From assembly GCA_028095005.1 (NCBI GenBank), contig CM051462.1, positions 126,160,752 through 126,224,751 of the forward strand: a stretch of 64,000 nucleotides of DNA, written 5' to 3'. The number at the start of each line of letters is the position of its first letter. Positions within the stretch are counted from its first letter, which is position 1. Positions 12,774 through 24,229 of the stretch are shown here, one piece after another. This DNA is from Rhynchospora pubera (Eukaryota; Streptophyta; Magnoliopsida; Poales; Cyperaceae). The translations under genes were made by a program, and so were the position numbers. The notes beneath the pieces were generated by a model. It did not search any database, was not told where the DNA came from, and saw only the letters and a list, made by a program, of their open reading frames with translations.

Positions 12774-13130
12774 GGAACCATGCATCTTGAAAAATATTTA
12801 TAGGTGTATTTTGTATGGAACTTGTTTAACAGAAATTTAGAATAATTAAAGTAAAATAAAATATTCTGCCTCAGAACGACATGTACTTAATGCTGAAATA
12901 GCAATTCATGATGGTAACAGGTGAAGGATAATAGTCCAGCGCTTATCTTAATTTTTGAACTTCTAAATAATAAACTTGCTGCACGTTTAACTTAATTTTT
13001 GTTAGCGACCTCAATTTTAACAACTTCCGTGTATTATCAAATTATACTTAAATTCTAACAACCCAATCTGTTGATTGGATAAGAGACTAACAACTTATGT
13101 GGCAAGAGCACTCTCTGACTATTATGAAGG
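12774..13130. repeat. Direct repeat A (copy 2)
   Basis: This is the partner of 9060-9620. It ends about 330 bases before the ATG of the first GPP-type phosphatase, so it forms part of that gene's distal promoter. The rest of 8710-13462 outside repeats A and B is AT-rich and shows no gene. Confidence 0.55.
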
Positions 13131-13462
13131 AATTACGAAATGGGAAAAATGTATATCAATTTTGCGTTACTAGAAGGGTTGTACTTAATTCAATTTTCTA
13201 TAAAAAAAACTTAAAGCGGCTATCAAGGTGTCCTTTGTTCTGCTCTTTGATGATATAGGGCTTTGTGCAAACCCAATAATAATCTATATTAACTTGACAA
13301 AATGATCGGATTGGGCTTGTGTTTGGGCTCTCGGCCCAGACGAAACGAACGCACAGCTCTGACTCTGAGATGCTGCTAGTTGAGAGAACACCCGTGGGAG
13401 AGAGACACAGACAGAGACAGATACTTGCCTTGCCTTGAGAGTTGAGATCTCGCTTCCGAGCC

Positions 13463-16400
13463 ATGGCGACTCCGACCATTACACACGTGATCTTTGACAT
13501 GGATGGCCTTCTTCTCGGTATCTATCTCCCTCCCTCACTCAATTTGGTTACTTTCTCCATTGACCTATTGGTACCTTAAAGAATATTCCCAGAAGTCATC
13601 TAAGTCTATTCATTAGTTGATAGATATTCATGTCATTGACACTGAGTCTTTGCATTTTCAGTTCCTATGTGGTAGTGGTAGTAATTTTGAAACTGTTGTT
13701 GAATTATTTGCATCACTATTGAGGTTCAGATGGGCCTCTTCCTTCACATTTGAGATTAATTACAAACACATAACTTTGTTTGGTACTGTAGGTAATGGCA
13801 AATTAATTGAAAATCTCATGTTAGCTGAACCTGGTTTAGCCACACTCTTGTACCTGTCATTGTCCGTACTATACTACTATGTCATTATTAATTACTGGCA
13901 GTTTGGAACTGCAATACTTGGTAATGTAACTATAAATTGCTATGTTTTTGCTTGGCTTGGCATGTTATATGTGTCCAGTGTGACCCTATTGTGATCGAGA
14001 AATATTGGTAGACCAGGTTGAGTCAAGTCAACCCAATGCTGTGGCATTTCCAATTATATACTTTTTGACAGAGATTATGCTATATACATTTTTATTTCAT
14101 TTATAACCAATTATTGTAGCCTAATTGCAAGTCATGTTACTAACCAAAAGAATTAATTTGAGCATCAGTTGTGTTAGTTTTGGACCTGAACTGACCCCCA
14201 AGCACCTGAAATTAACCCGACCAATCAATGCAAAGGTTCAGCCTTCCATGTCTGGCACATCCGTCAAAATCAGATTGATGATTTCCAGCCCTAATTATAT
14301 TATTTCATTTTGAACAAAAAAATTAAAAATGAAAAATTACAGTTTTAGTTATTCAGAAGAAAACAAAATTAAAGGCAAGCTATAATCTGAGAAAACTTAA
14401 TTTGTGTGTGTTATGTAATGCAATGTAGATACGGAGGGTTTCTACACTTTGGTACAGGAGAAGATACTGGAGCCGTATGGGAAGAAGTTTGACTGGGAAC
14501 TAAAAGCCCAGATGATGGGAAGGAAAGCCATCGAGTCGGCTCGAATTTTTGTGGAGGCATCAGGGCTAACAGGTGTTCTATCTCCTGAAGCATTTCTGGA
14601 AAAGCGAGAAAGAATGCTTCAAGAACTCTTCCCCTCATGCACCCTTCTACCAGGTACAGTACTTTGTTCGAGAAATCGATGAGGTCATATCAGGGGCAGT
14701 TAAGGGGTTTTGTGCTCTCCAGATCAGGTGAAGGGAATCAAGTGTATACATATCAAAACCAAACTGTACTACAGTACTGACAACTGCATTAAGTTTCGAA
14801 TCCAAATTGATAATATGCCAGACCCATGCCGAAGCATGCATTACACGACTTCTAACATCTAGCGCAACCTTTCAACACTGAGTAGTGTTCTGGTCCAACA
14901 ATTTCCCCTGGAACTTCTTAGCCAGTATGTTGCCACTGATAGCAGCTGACAGTGGTGCTTTGTCGAATTATGGTACTGTACCTGCAATTACATTTAGGGT
15001 AGTAATAACCTGTCATGAAATTTAAGGTACAGGTACGACTCAATACCACATTAGACCTGTGGTGAACCAGTAATATCCAGTACTCATTGTCCATAAAAAG
15101 GATACAATCAATAACCTGTTGCAAACCAGTAATGTCCTGAGCTTTTATGTAACATTATTGAGTTATTCCCATACTAGTGATACATAAAAGGAAATAATTG
15201 AGGATTTAAGTTTAGCACAAGTAATGATAAAGTCTGTATTCAGACTCTAATAATTTCACTTTCTGATATTATATAGGAGTAGAACGCTTGGTGAACCATC
15301 TTCATGCAAAGGGGATACCGATGTGTGTTGCGACAGGGTAATACCTTTTTCTCTGTCCTTCTATGGCACCTATTATTTTTCGTTTATATTTTATCTTTTT
15401 TGTCTTTTCAGTTCTCATCAGAGGCACTTTTCGTTAAAGACTCAAAATCATGGTAAACTATTTTCCCTAATGCATCATGTGGTGAAGGGCGATGACCCTG
15501 AGGTGAAACAAGGGAAGCCATCCCCGGATGTTTTCCTTGCTGCTCTTAGGAGATTTGAGGTACTAAACAAAAAAATTAAGAATAGCTGATAAATTATTTC
15601 TGTTTATAAAGATTCTAACTTGTTTAATCAGGGGAATGTGGATGCTAGTAACTGTCTAGTTTTTGAGGATGCTCCAACTGGGGTAGCTGCTGCTAAAAAT
15701 GCTGGCATGTGAGTCTCTCTCTCTTCCTCTCTCTTTTGCTACCTCATTCTCCCCCTCTTTCTTTTTACCATTCACTACTCACGCCAAGAAACAGGATTAT
15801 CTCTATATTGTAAAAGCAGTTGCTTTTGTGTTATGCACAAAGGGGACTTAGTAGTATCAATAAAAGTAGAGACTTTTTGCTCTCTGTTGAACAGTACAAT
15901 ATATTCATTTCATTCTAATAGGAGGACCAACGAAACAATTTTTTTTCTGCAACTAAAATATATATCCTTATAAATTGTAATACATAAGTCTAAAATCTAA
16001 AGCATCACTTATGAGAAAACAAATGGAACGACAGTTAATAACATGTTTATATTATTGACAGTGAAATCTGTTTGAGTGAACTATAGAGACAGAAAAGTTA
16101 TTCATCAGATTATATTGTTTTTGCTAAAATTGGGTGGCTTTGCAAGCTCCCCAAATTATGGGATTATCTTAAATTAAGGCAAACAGTCTGTGCATTTTAC
16201 TTAATCTGCTGCTTTTTTTTTTCAGCTGTAATAGATTAAAATTATGCAACTTTGCATAGAAGTACTCTTTTTTACTTATTTTTTTCTATATACTTTTCTT
16301 TCGGGTTGATTGAAGATTATTAATAATTGTTTTACAAATGAATAAATGTAGGTCGGTGGTGATGGTACCGGATGAAAGGCTGGATTTATCCTATCAGAAA

Positions 16401-16475
16401 CAAGCTGACCAAGTTATTAGCTCTCTCTTAGAATTCCAACCTGAATATTGGGGATTGCCTCCATTTGAAGATTAG
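13463..16475 (+). CDS. GPP: HAD-family phosphatase, GPP/sugar-phosphate type (copy 1)
   Basis: Six exons, 13463-13517, 14429-14653, 15277-15337, 15412-15559, 15632-15708 and 16352-16475, give 229 residues. It is a haloacid-dehalogenase phosphatase of the plant GPP1/GPP2 group, which removes phosphate from glycerol-3-phosphate and related small sugar phosphates. All four HAD motifs are present: the nucleophile motif DMDGLLLD with D12 and D14, motif II T113 in VATGS, K149 in GKPSPD, and acidic E175-D176 in VFEDAPTG. Between motifs I and II lies the helical cap (residues about 20-95). No signal or transit peptide is obvious, so it is probably cytosolic. Intron 1 splits the motif-I aspartate codon 19. 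Copy 2 at 48151-50765 has identical exon lengths. The exact substrate cannot be read from sequence. Confidence 0.9.
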
Positions 16476-17478
16476 GACAACTATTCAACTAGAAATAACG
16501 CCGGTTCATTCTTGGGTGATTTTTTTTGCCTTTATTATTGCGAGGCTGAAGCTTAACTTATCTCATCGAGTTTACTAGATTACTAAAAATACCTGGTTTA
16601 CTTTTGCATAATTATACTGGCTGGTGTACTGATCAGCTTCCAGAAAATTCATTTTCATTTCAGTAAAGCTATGAAATAATAGGCTTTTCAGGTGGTTATT
16701 GATTTAAGATCAAATTGTGTGGTAAACTAAAGCAATAGCAGCCTTCTCAAATGGCGCATGACAATCATTTTCTTTTTTGAATAAAAGAACTATGTATTCT
16801 GAAATCATTTTCCTGCCGCTTCTGTCGTCTCACACAATTCACAAATAAAATTTTTAATATAGGTACAGTTAATTGCATTATAGCTTGATATTCAACCTAT
16901 AGCATGGCTATGCTCAAGTTCTATTGTTTATTTTACATTTTTTCCCCTCCTTGTTGAGAACACCCGTTGCCATTGCGAAACAAACAAAATTAAGTAATAC
17001 AATGTCTTTTTTATATTTATTAACAAACGAAAGCGATACTTGTTAGGATATGAATCTCAAGACTGAAGTGGTGAGTCTGATTCGATTGCACGATACATCA
17101 CATAACCTCAACATGTAATTAAACTTTATTTAATTTTTTTCATACAAATTGCTAGATTTGAATATATCATTTTGATTTGCATAATTAAATTGGGATATGT
17201 TTATATTGATGAAAAAACTTATTTGACATTTGCAACATGATAAACAGTATTAAAAAATTTGATAAGATTATAGGGGCCGTTTGGATGGGGGTATGAATTT
17301 GGGGAATTTGGAGAATTTGCAATTCCTAGAAATAAATTTATTGAGAAGTGTGTAACTTTAAAAATCAATTGATCATCCACAAGTGATTTGAAACTTAACG
17401 ATTTAGGTTATGTAGCACTTGATCGATTCAAACGATTCTTAAAACGTGTATTACATTTTATACAAAACATATTTAAAC
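16476..17478. other. 3' flank of GPP copy 1 with MITE remnant
   Basis: Non-coding. From about 17273, ggggccgtttggatggggg is followed by gagaagtgtgtaactt. This matches the left half of the GTTTGGAT-type Tourist-like MITEs at 20826-20982 and 58652-58809. The right terminus is missing, so it is a truncated copy. Confidence 0.45.
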
Positions 17479-20215
17479 TATCTAATATTAGAACTAATCA
17501 TATTTTACTTTCAGTAAACATCATTTTTGTAGGATGACATCATGGTCATCTTTCGCTGCACAATGAGTCTAATTTTAGTTTAGGTTCGTCACTACACAGG
17601 AGGAAAAAATATATTAATTTACGTCATGGCTAGCTATAATTCTAGTGTAACTGATTAATATATTAAAGGACAATGCTAGTATCTAACATTCTAATTCACC
17701 TAATTTGTTTGTCATTCTCATAGTTAATGTATTGTTAACTCTTGATATTCATGGGTCAATTCAAATATGAAATCTATTTATCGATTCATTATAATTCTAG
17801 TAATTAACTTTAAAACAATATTATAATTTTTTAATAAAGGACTTGAATCACCTTTCATTGAAACAGAATACTTGTATATTGAAATTATACATATGTGAAT
17901 ACTTGTATCTTGATATTATACATATGTCAGTATTCTCTATCATCTTAGTTTCATATCCAGTATTTTTGTTTATATATGTTTTTATTTTCTATGTAGTCCT
18001 TATTTTAGTACTTTATGATATTTAAATCAATCACTTTTAAAGCAATCAGTTTCCACCAACCTGAAGGCTATTTCTATATATATATATATATATATATTTT
18101 TTTATTCGAGAAAGAAGCCTTTAATTGATTATTGTGGTATCCGATGAATGCATTATTTGTTTCTACCTAGCCAGTTTCATGTGAAAGTAATGAACTCGAG
18201 ATATTCATGTAAAACGCCTTTCCAAGTAATGCATATAAGGTGAATTATCCTATGCCTGATCCTAACTCGAGGTCCTTCGTGTGAATTATTGGAATATTTC
18301 AAACATCTGTAAAATTATAATATCATGTGAATTATTGGCTATCACTTAAAATTGAAACCATTCGAAAACTTCCGTTATTTTAAAAATTACTATGAAACAA
18401 CAGGGACTTGATTTACGCAACTCCCCAACTTTCAGTATTGACTGTATTTGTTACACAAACAAGGACCTGTTTACTATTCTTTCTATATCTATGTTTCTGA
18501 TGGTCAAAAGGTAAAAGTAGCTCCCTTTGATCCAATGCAAGATGGGAAGTTGGGATGAAATATATTTCTTTAAAGGCTGCTGGTTCATGGATGCCTCTAT
18601 GTGCACAGAAAATGTGGAGATCAATAAATAATTTATGTTTAAAAAGTGCACACAAATGGTGAGCATGTACTAGGAGCTTATTGCAAGTATATGTTACCTT
18701 GCTTCTTCTCATGCTTTGGATTAAAGGGAGCTACCTTGCTTCTTCTCATGCTTGAATCGAAGGGAGCTCCTCTCTCTCTTTCTCTCTTGTTCCTTTTAAG
18801 TTTCAAGATTTAATTTTTTTCATTTTGAAATTAATTTTGTTTACCTTTCTTATTTTTTATATCAAATTGGTTTCACTATTAATTCTTAACGCTTTTGTTT
18901 TGTATCATTTTTAACAGTATCATTTTGGTCATTAAGTGATCATGCACGGGTCAAAAAGTTAGATAATGTTCGAAAATATTTCAGGAGATACATATGAATA
19001 TTACTTTTTAATTAATAGCTAATTACATGAATATAGATGTTACAAATCATCTAATTGGTACATATCATGCATGTGGATAGTAATATTTATACTCACGCCA
19101 TCTTTATTACTTTTCTGAGAACATTCACACTATATTCAATGCTAATTGCTAAATGATGATAAATATTATCTTTTTTTATAATTAATTTAAAGGTAGGACT
19201 GATTTGATAAATATAAAAATTATATAAAATGAGGATGATTTAAAGGAACAGAATGTTATATCAATGATCGACACTTGCAGTTATTATTTTCTCTTTCTTG
19301 AAATGATTTTGTTTGTCGGAGAACTATTTGTACGGCTTGTTAAATTAAACTAACTTGGAGCCCAACTGGGGATTTTTCTTGTTTTGAAGTGTAGGGGTAT
19401 TTACTATGATCTAAGTTTTTTTTACAGGAGTATCTATGAAATTCCCCAACGGCGCTGTATGTGTGCACCCGTTGATTCAAATTTCTGATGGGCAAGAGAT
19501 CTATCGCATGGGGCTTTACAGAAGTACAATTGCTAGTCGGTTGATCTCTTCAATTTTGATTTTCTTTTTTTTAAAAAAATAAACTCTTCAACTTTCATTT
19601 TTTATCTCAATTATAACAGATTTTCATGTTAGTTTAATAAATATATTGCTTTTAGCATTCTTTACATATACAATATCCATTTTTGTGTAGTGGGCTATAT
19701 ATTGTTTTCTATGTTCATGATATAGTGAATCATTTATTTGATTTTCTTATGAAAAATGTAATAATAACTGTCGGATAATGAATCTGTCATTTTGCGACGC
19801 ATTTTCAACTTTTTAGATGCACAAAAAAAAAAGCCTTGACGAGATTTGTAAGCACACCCGGCCGGGATACAGTGCGATGCATTTTTAACTTTCCCGATGC
19901 ACTTTTAACTTTCCCGATGCACAGATAATCACTAAATTTACAGGATCGATTCATCTCACACGTTTGTGGATATAGGATAAAAACTTAAAATGATTCTTAT
20001 ATTTAAAAAAAAAAATCTTAAAATGATTTCAAACGTTACCTGGATAGTTGCCGATCGAACTAATATAGGGGGCGCTTTTGGTTAAAAAAAATAAAAAAAG
20101 AATTACAAACGTATATTGATAGAGCGGCATATATTTTGCTGGCTTTACACAGCGATGTAAAATAATATTAAAGTATAATAAATATAAATAGCTCGTCATC
20201 AATTGCTCAGTTTCT
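17479..20215. repeat. 2.7-kb dispersed repeat, copy 1
   Basis: This is a long direct repeat of 40760-43516. Both copies start at tatctaatattagaacta and end at atgctcagtttct or a near variant. They are collinear over the whole length with scattered substitutions and small indels, for example a short tandem near 19890-19920 present only here. Both carry a minus-strand ORF of about 76-99 codons (18413-18712 here) and a two-fold repeat of a roughly 38-bp phrase containing accttgcttcttctcatg near 18697-18768. I find no terminal inverted repeats, target duplication or known transposase. It is an unclassified repeat or an old segmental copy. Confidence 0.7.
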
Positions 20216-20825
20216 TTTCTTATTGTAAATTCCCAATAGCATGAATGTTGTCAAAATTCCGCTTCTATATTAAACATTTTAAAAATGCAAAACATAAAAA
20301 CAAAAAATGTTGACAATTGATATTGACTATGCTATATACAATATGATCTTATTAAATTAATAAAATTTAGAGATGCATATTTTTGCAATTATTATATTAT
20401 ATTATCTTATATAGTGTATTCAAACACAACAGATCATGTATATTTTTCTGTCCTGGCGAATAGCGAAATTCTTAGTAAGTGATAAAAAAATAGATATACC
20501 AAAAGAGCATAAATATTTAATTTTCTTCTAAAAAAAACAAGAATATAATTTTGTTTTATATTAAGAAAGTCATACAATTTTCATCTGTCAAAAATGTAAG
20601 ATAAACAACAGAATAAGCATAATATGTCAAACACACCCGATGCAAATAAACAAATGCATTTATTAACCAAACCCGTACCTAAAACTCCTAAAATCTTCCT
20701 ACAATGTAAGGAAAATAAAGGTTAACATATATATGCACTAATACACAATTGTTATCCGCAAGAAGTATCAGTACATGGTGAAGCCTCAACAGAATCAAAT
20801 TCATCAGTAAACAAAGCCTTACTAA
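20216..20825. other. AT-rich intergenic DNA
   Basis: There is no gene or recognisable element between the 2.7-kb repeat and the Tourist-like MITE. Confidence 0.4.
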
Positions 20826-20982
20826 GGCTCCGTTTGGATAGGTGTGGGAAGAAGGGAAGAAGAGAAGAAGTGGGAAGAAGTATTGGGAAGTGTGTAACTT
20901 TGTGAAGAGTTTGGATTGTTTATAATTTTTTTTCTTCTTCTTCCTTCTTCTTCTTCTTTCTTCCAACGATCCAAACGCACCC
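20826..20982. mobile_element. Tourist-like (PIF/Harbinger) MITE
   Basis: A 157-bp element with inverted ends GGCTCCGTTTGGAT (left) and GGGTGCGTTTGGAT (right, reverse complement). It is flanked by TAA on both sides (20823-20825 and 20983-20985), the 3-bp duplication expected for PIF/Harbinger. The interior holds purine-rich GAAGAAG runs and their complement. It inserted at the edge of the broken coding remnant on its right. Confidence 0.75.
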
Positions 20983-20985
20983 TAA

Positions 20986-21380
20986 GAGACCTATTTGGTG
21001 TCTTTGTACCACTTGTTATCTCTTTCATTCCAGTCATGGGCGTCTCACGCACCATAAAGTTACCCGATAGCCATCTTTTCTTTCTTCTAGATGAACTAGG
21101 AGGCCTCAGATCAAGGCCATTTTTATCAAATTTCGGCTGTTTAAGGGCCCAAACTCAATGCAAGTCTGGTGTCCAACTTGTGAAGGATTTGAACCTCCGT
21201 TGCCGGTCTATCATCTCTCTGGCTATCATTTTTTTCTTCTCCCTCATTTCGTTAATCTGTTCATGGATGGACAGTTTTTCAAGTTTTAGTTCACTCGCAT
21301 TGTCTGGGTCAGTGTTATTGGGTGAATAAAAGGTTTCATCTTGTTTTGGCATGTCAAAGTTTTCAAGCTGTAGATTTGTG
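20986..21380 (-). pseudogene. Broken gene fragment, basic coiled-coil-like protein
   Basis: Read on the minus strand from an AG acceptor near 21376, one frame runs about 65 codons from MPKQDETFYSP through a highly charged, probably helical stretch (HEQINEMREKKK) to TSWTPDLH. It then meets TGA (about 21152-21154) and continues in the same frame through VWALKQPKFDKNGLDLRPP, a basic run and RETPMTGMKE, until it is cut by the Tourist-like MITE at 20982. The stop sits where CGA (Arg) would read as TGA after one transition. I do not recognise the family. The composition looks like a real exon rather than chance. Confidence 0.45.
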
Positions 21381-21475
21381 TGTGTCAGTGTTATTGGTTA
21401 CCACGTCTAAGTATCTATTTATTGATTCCACGTCTTATTTTTATTAGAGATATTTTCTAAGCCAATCATTTTATG

Positions 21476-21480
21476 ATTAC
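21476..21480. repeat. Target-site duplication ATTAC (left)
   Basis: ATTAC directly precedes the TG end of LTR1. The same five bases follow the CA end of LTR3 at 34669-34673. This shows that the whole 21481-34668 block behaves as a single insertion. Confidence 0.85.
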
Positions 21481-23798
21481 TGATCGGGTGCAAACCTAGT
21501 CAAAAATAACCTTGTTTTACCTGATTTAATCTACCGTAGTAAAGCTAAGGGTCGAACCACAGGGACGGTGTTGGAATATTGGTCTTTTACTTTAATTAAT
21601 TAGCTAGACGAGTTCAACTATTTTGGGTGTTCAAAGAATCGAAGGTGGGTTCAAATCCTAAGTCTAAAATCAAGGTCAAACTAGAACTAAACGGGAGATA
21701 ATCAGCAAATCTGAATTCTAGGGTTTCTGGTTTCAACTTAATCTGCTCAGTTCAATTCCCAAACGGTCCGTTTGATATCTCAGACGGTCCGTTTGAGCCG
21801 TGAAATTGTTTACCGCTTAGTTATTCTTAATATGTGTGTGGAATCGTATTTTAATCCTAGGTTACCAGATACTAACCATCGTTACAGTTCTGATTTCGTA
21901 GGTTAATCTACTACTTCCCTTAGAAACCCTAAGATTTGGTCATCGCCATTGGCTTAAGTTTTCTAAGTCTATCTTTCAATTCGAAGGATATCTCACAACC
22001 ATCGTTGCGAGAAAGGTTCACCTATCGGCTACTAAATCCTGGTTTCACTCATCAGCTACTACCATCCTCAAGTTGATCAATCAATTCATACAAAGGTATA
22101 GATTATTATTACCATACTAGACAAGGCCTTAATCTACTTGCACTACTAGAATGTCAATTATTTGCTTCGCAAAAAGGCGTCCCTATTCCGACACAAAAAG
22201 CTATCTGCGTCCACCTAAAGACACTACCCAAGCGACTCCGATACTCTAGCCGCTAATAGTAAATATCTGTGTCGCGAGGACGCGGATTACTTAACGCGTC
22301 CCTATATCTGTGTCGGGATAACGACGCATACCATGTTCTCTGATCGCTTAATCAAACAATAAGCGCGTCTCTATTTAGAGGTTACTATGTCGGTATACCG
22401 ACGCCTTTATTAAGCGACCCAGATAATATATTGTCAGAATTTATTGGGGCCCACAAACTATATTTGTCGGTATACTCACACCTTTGATCAGCGACACAGA
22501 TAATATATTGTCAGAATTTAGCGGAGCCCATAATTTATAATAGTCGGTATATCGACGTCTTTGATCAGCGATCCAAATAATATATTGTCAGATTTAGCAA
22601 AGTCCACCATGATTTAATTCATATAATTTTAATTATTCACAGCTATTTGAATTTCTCAACCATACACATTATTCACATTGAATTAAACAAAAATCACACA
22701 AATATCTATTATCAATTGAATTGCAAATCAACATCCAATAAAAATAACAAACATGCATATGTTTTGATACAAACCATAATTCAAAAAAATTGAAAATTTA
22801 AAAGGAAGTCATCTTAGAAACTGAAAATGAAATGGAGAAGCACTAATACCACTACAACTGTTAAAAGGAATTCCAGCTTTTCTCTTACATTAACTCGATT
22901 ACAAATCCTTCTCTTACTTGACATGCACTTATTCAATTCACCAATAATTTTTAACGCAAAAAAAGTAGTACATAGTAAGATTGCATGACTTAGAAAACTT
23001 GCATATTCTAAAATATACCAAAAAGACTTAAAAAAATAAACCATGCAATTCTAAAAAGAGTATACACTACATTATATTTGACTATTGACCGAACAAGTTT
23101 AGTTCTAAAAAAAATCACTTACCCAATATAAAAGTTATTAAGTTCATAACTAGGGATGATAGATATTGACACGGTTCGAGGCATTTCAGATCTTAATAAT
23201 CAAGCTCGATAGCTTCTGGATCTTTCCTGCTCACGAGGTAACAAATCTGAAATGAAAATAGAAAATGCATAATTAAGAAAGAACTACTAGCATATATATA
23301 ATTTACCTTAAAAATAGTAATCTTACTCCCTTTCCTGCAATGCAAATAATTTATTTATATTAAGTGTACCTGACATAAGGATATAATAAAAGACAACGTA
23401 TTGTAAAATAATTGAAAATATCTCACTTCTCATGAATTTTCTGGTGTTTCTACATCATCAACATCCAAAAGAACCACATATGCTACCTAAACTAAGAAAA
23501 ATTCAATTTAATAAGCAATAGAACATGATTTCTAAGTCCTTTTCTAAAGTTGTGAAGACAGAATGCATGGAATTATTACATTGGAAAAAAAAATTAAAGT
23601 TGAATCACCTTTTCTGAGTCAGAATCAAGTGAACATTCAGATATTTTCCTTCTACAATTATAATATTAAAGTATTACAAACAAAATTTCACAAACATATA
23701 TCAAGTTTTGGTTTTTTCACATAAATCAACAAAATATATATATCATAAGACCATGGAAGTAATACTGACAAAAATTTCAAATATGCATCGGACATTGA

Positions 23799-24038
23799 CT
23801 ACAAAATTCTAAACTTCATGCTTTTATTTTGGGAATAGTTACGCAAGTCATCTGCATACCTTTGAAAAGAAGGAAGTATTGTTGCGAGGGTTCCTTTCGG
23901 GGGTGCGTATCGGCTCGGTAAGAAGCTGTATGGGCTGGCTTTCGTAGCTTCTTTCTTTTTCTTAAGATTTTTAAATTTCATGGTATATCCTCCTGCTGGT
24001 GTTAAGTTTATATCTTCATGTTCATCAAATTTTATCAC
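23799..24038 (-). other. Unrecognised ORF within CACTA cargo
   Basis: An open frame of 79 codons on the minus strand with a charged start (MIKFDEHEDINLTPAGGY), a Lys run and a PPKGTLATILPSFQR segment. Further exon-like pieces follow downstream on the same strand: a Ser/Asp-rich piece ending SDSEK before a GT donor near 23610, and a piece ending ENS plus stop near 23432. They may be more captured exons or parts of a small transposon gene. I recognise none of them. Confidence 0.3.
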
Positions 24039-24160
24039 ACCATTAGATCTTTTGGTATAATGAATTTAAATAGAAAGAAATGTCTAGAGTATAGATACTT
24101 TGGATACATAAATTAAGTGGATTAGAAAATAACTTTTCTTTATAAAATTCAGATAATAAC

Positions 24161-24229
24161 CTTTCTTTATTAATCGGAATGCAACAAATCCATGATTGTC
24201 ATCCTCCCACATGTACACCGGTGAAATTC
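24161..24229 (-). pseudogene. Captured exon of F-actin capping protein beta
   Basis: A 69-base exon-like segment lies between an AG acceptor (TTCAG before 24229) and a GT donor (AAAG/GTTATT after 24161). It translates as GISPVYMWEDDN followed by HGFVAFRLIKK. This is close to the invariant segment ISSVY(M/L)WEDDNE and FVACFLIKK of the capping protein beta subunit, which caps actin barbed ends. No other capping protein exon was recognised nearby. It is best read as a host gene fragment picked up by the CACTA element together with flanking intron sequence. The rest of the gene is missing, so it cannot make capping protein. Confidence 0.7.

Noticed and set aside
13617..13994. 125-codon ORF in the first intron of GPP copy 1
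   Set aside because: It is inside an intron with clean borders at both ends, has no counterpart in GPP copy 2, and has a hydrophobic composition typical of T-rich intron DNA.
18413..18712. 99-codon minus-strand ORF as a gene
   Set aside because: It is conserved only because the whole 2.7-kb repeat is duplicated; there is no recognisable domain, splice pattern or start context.
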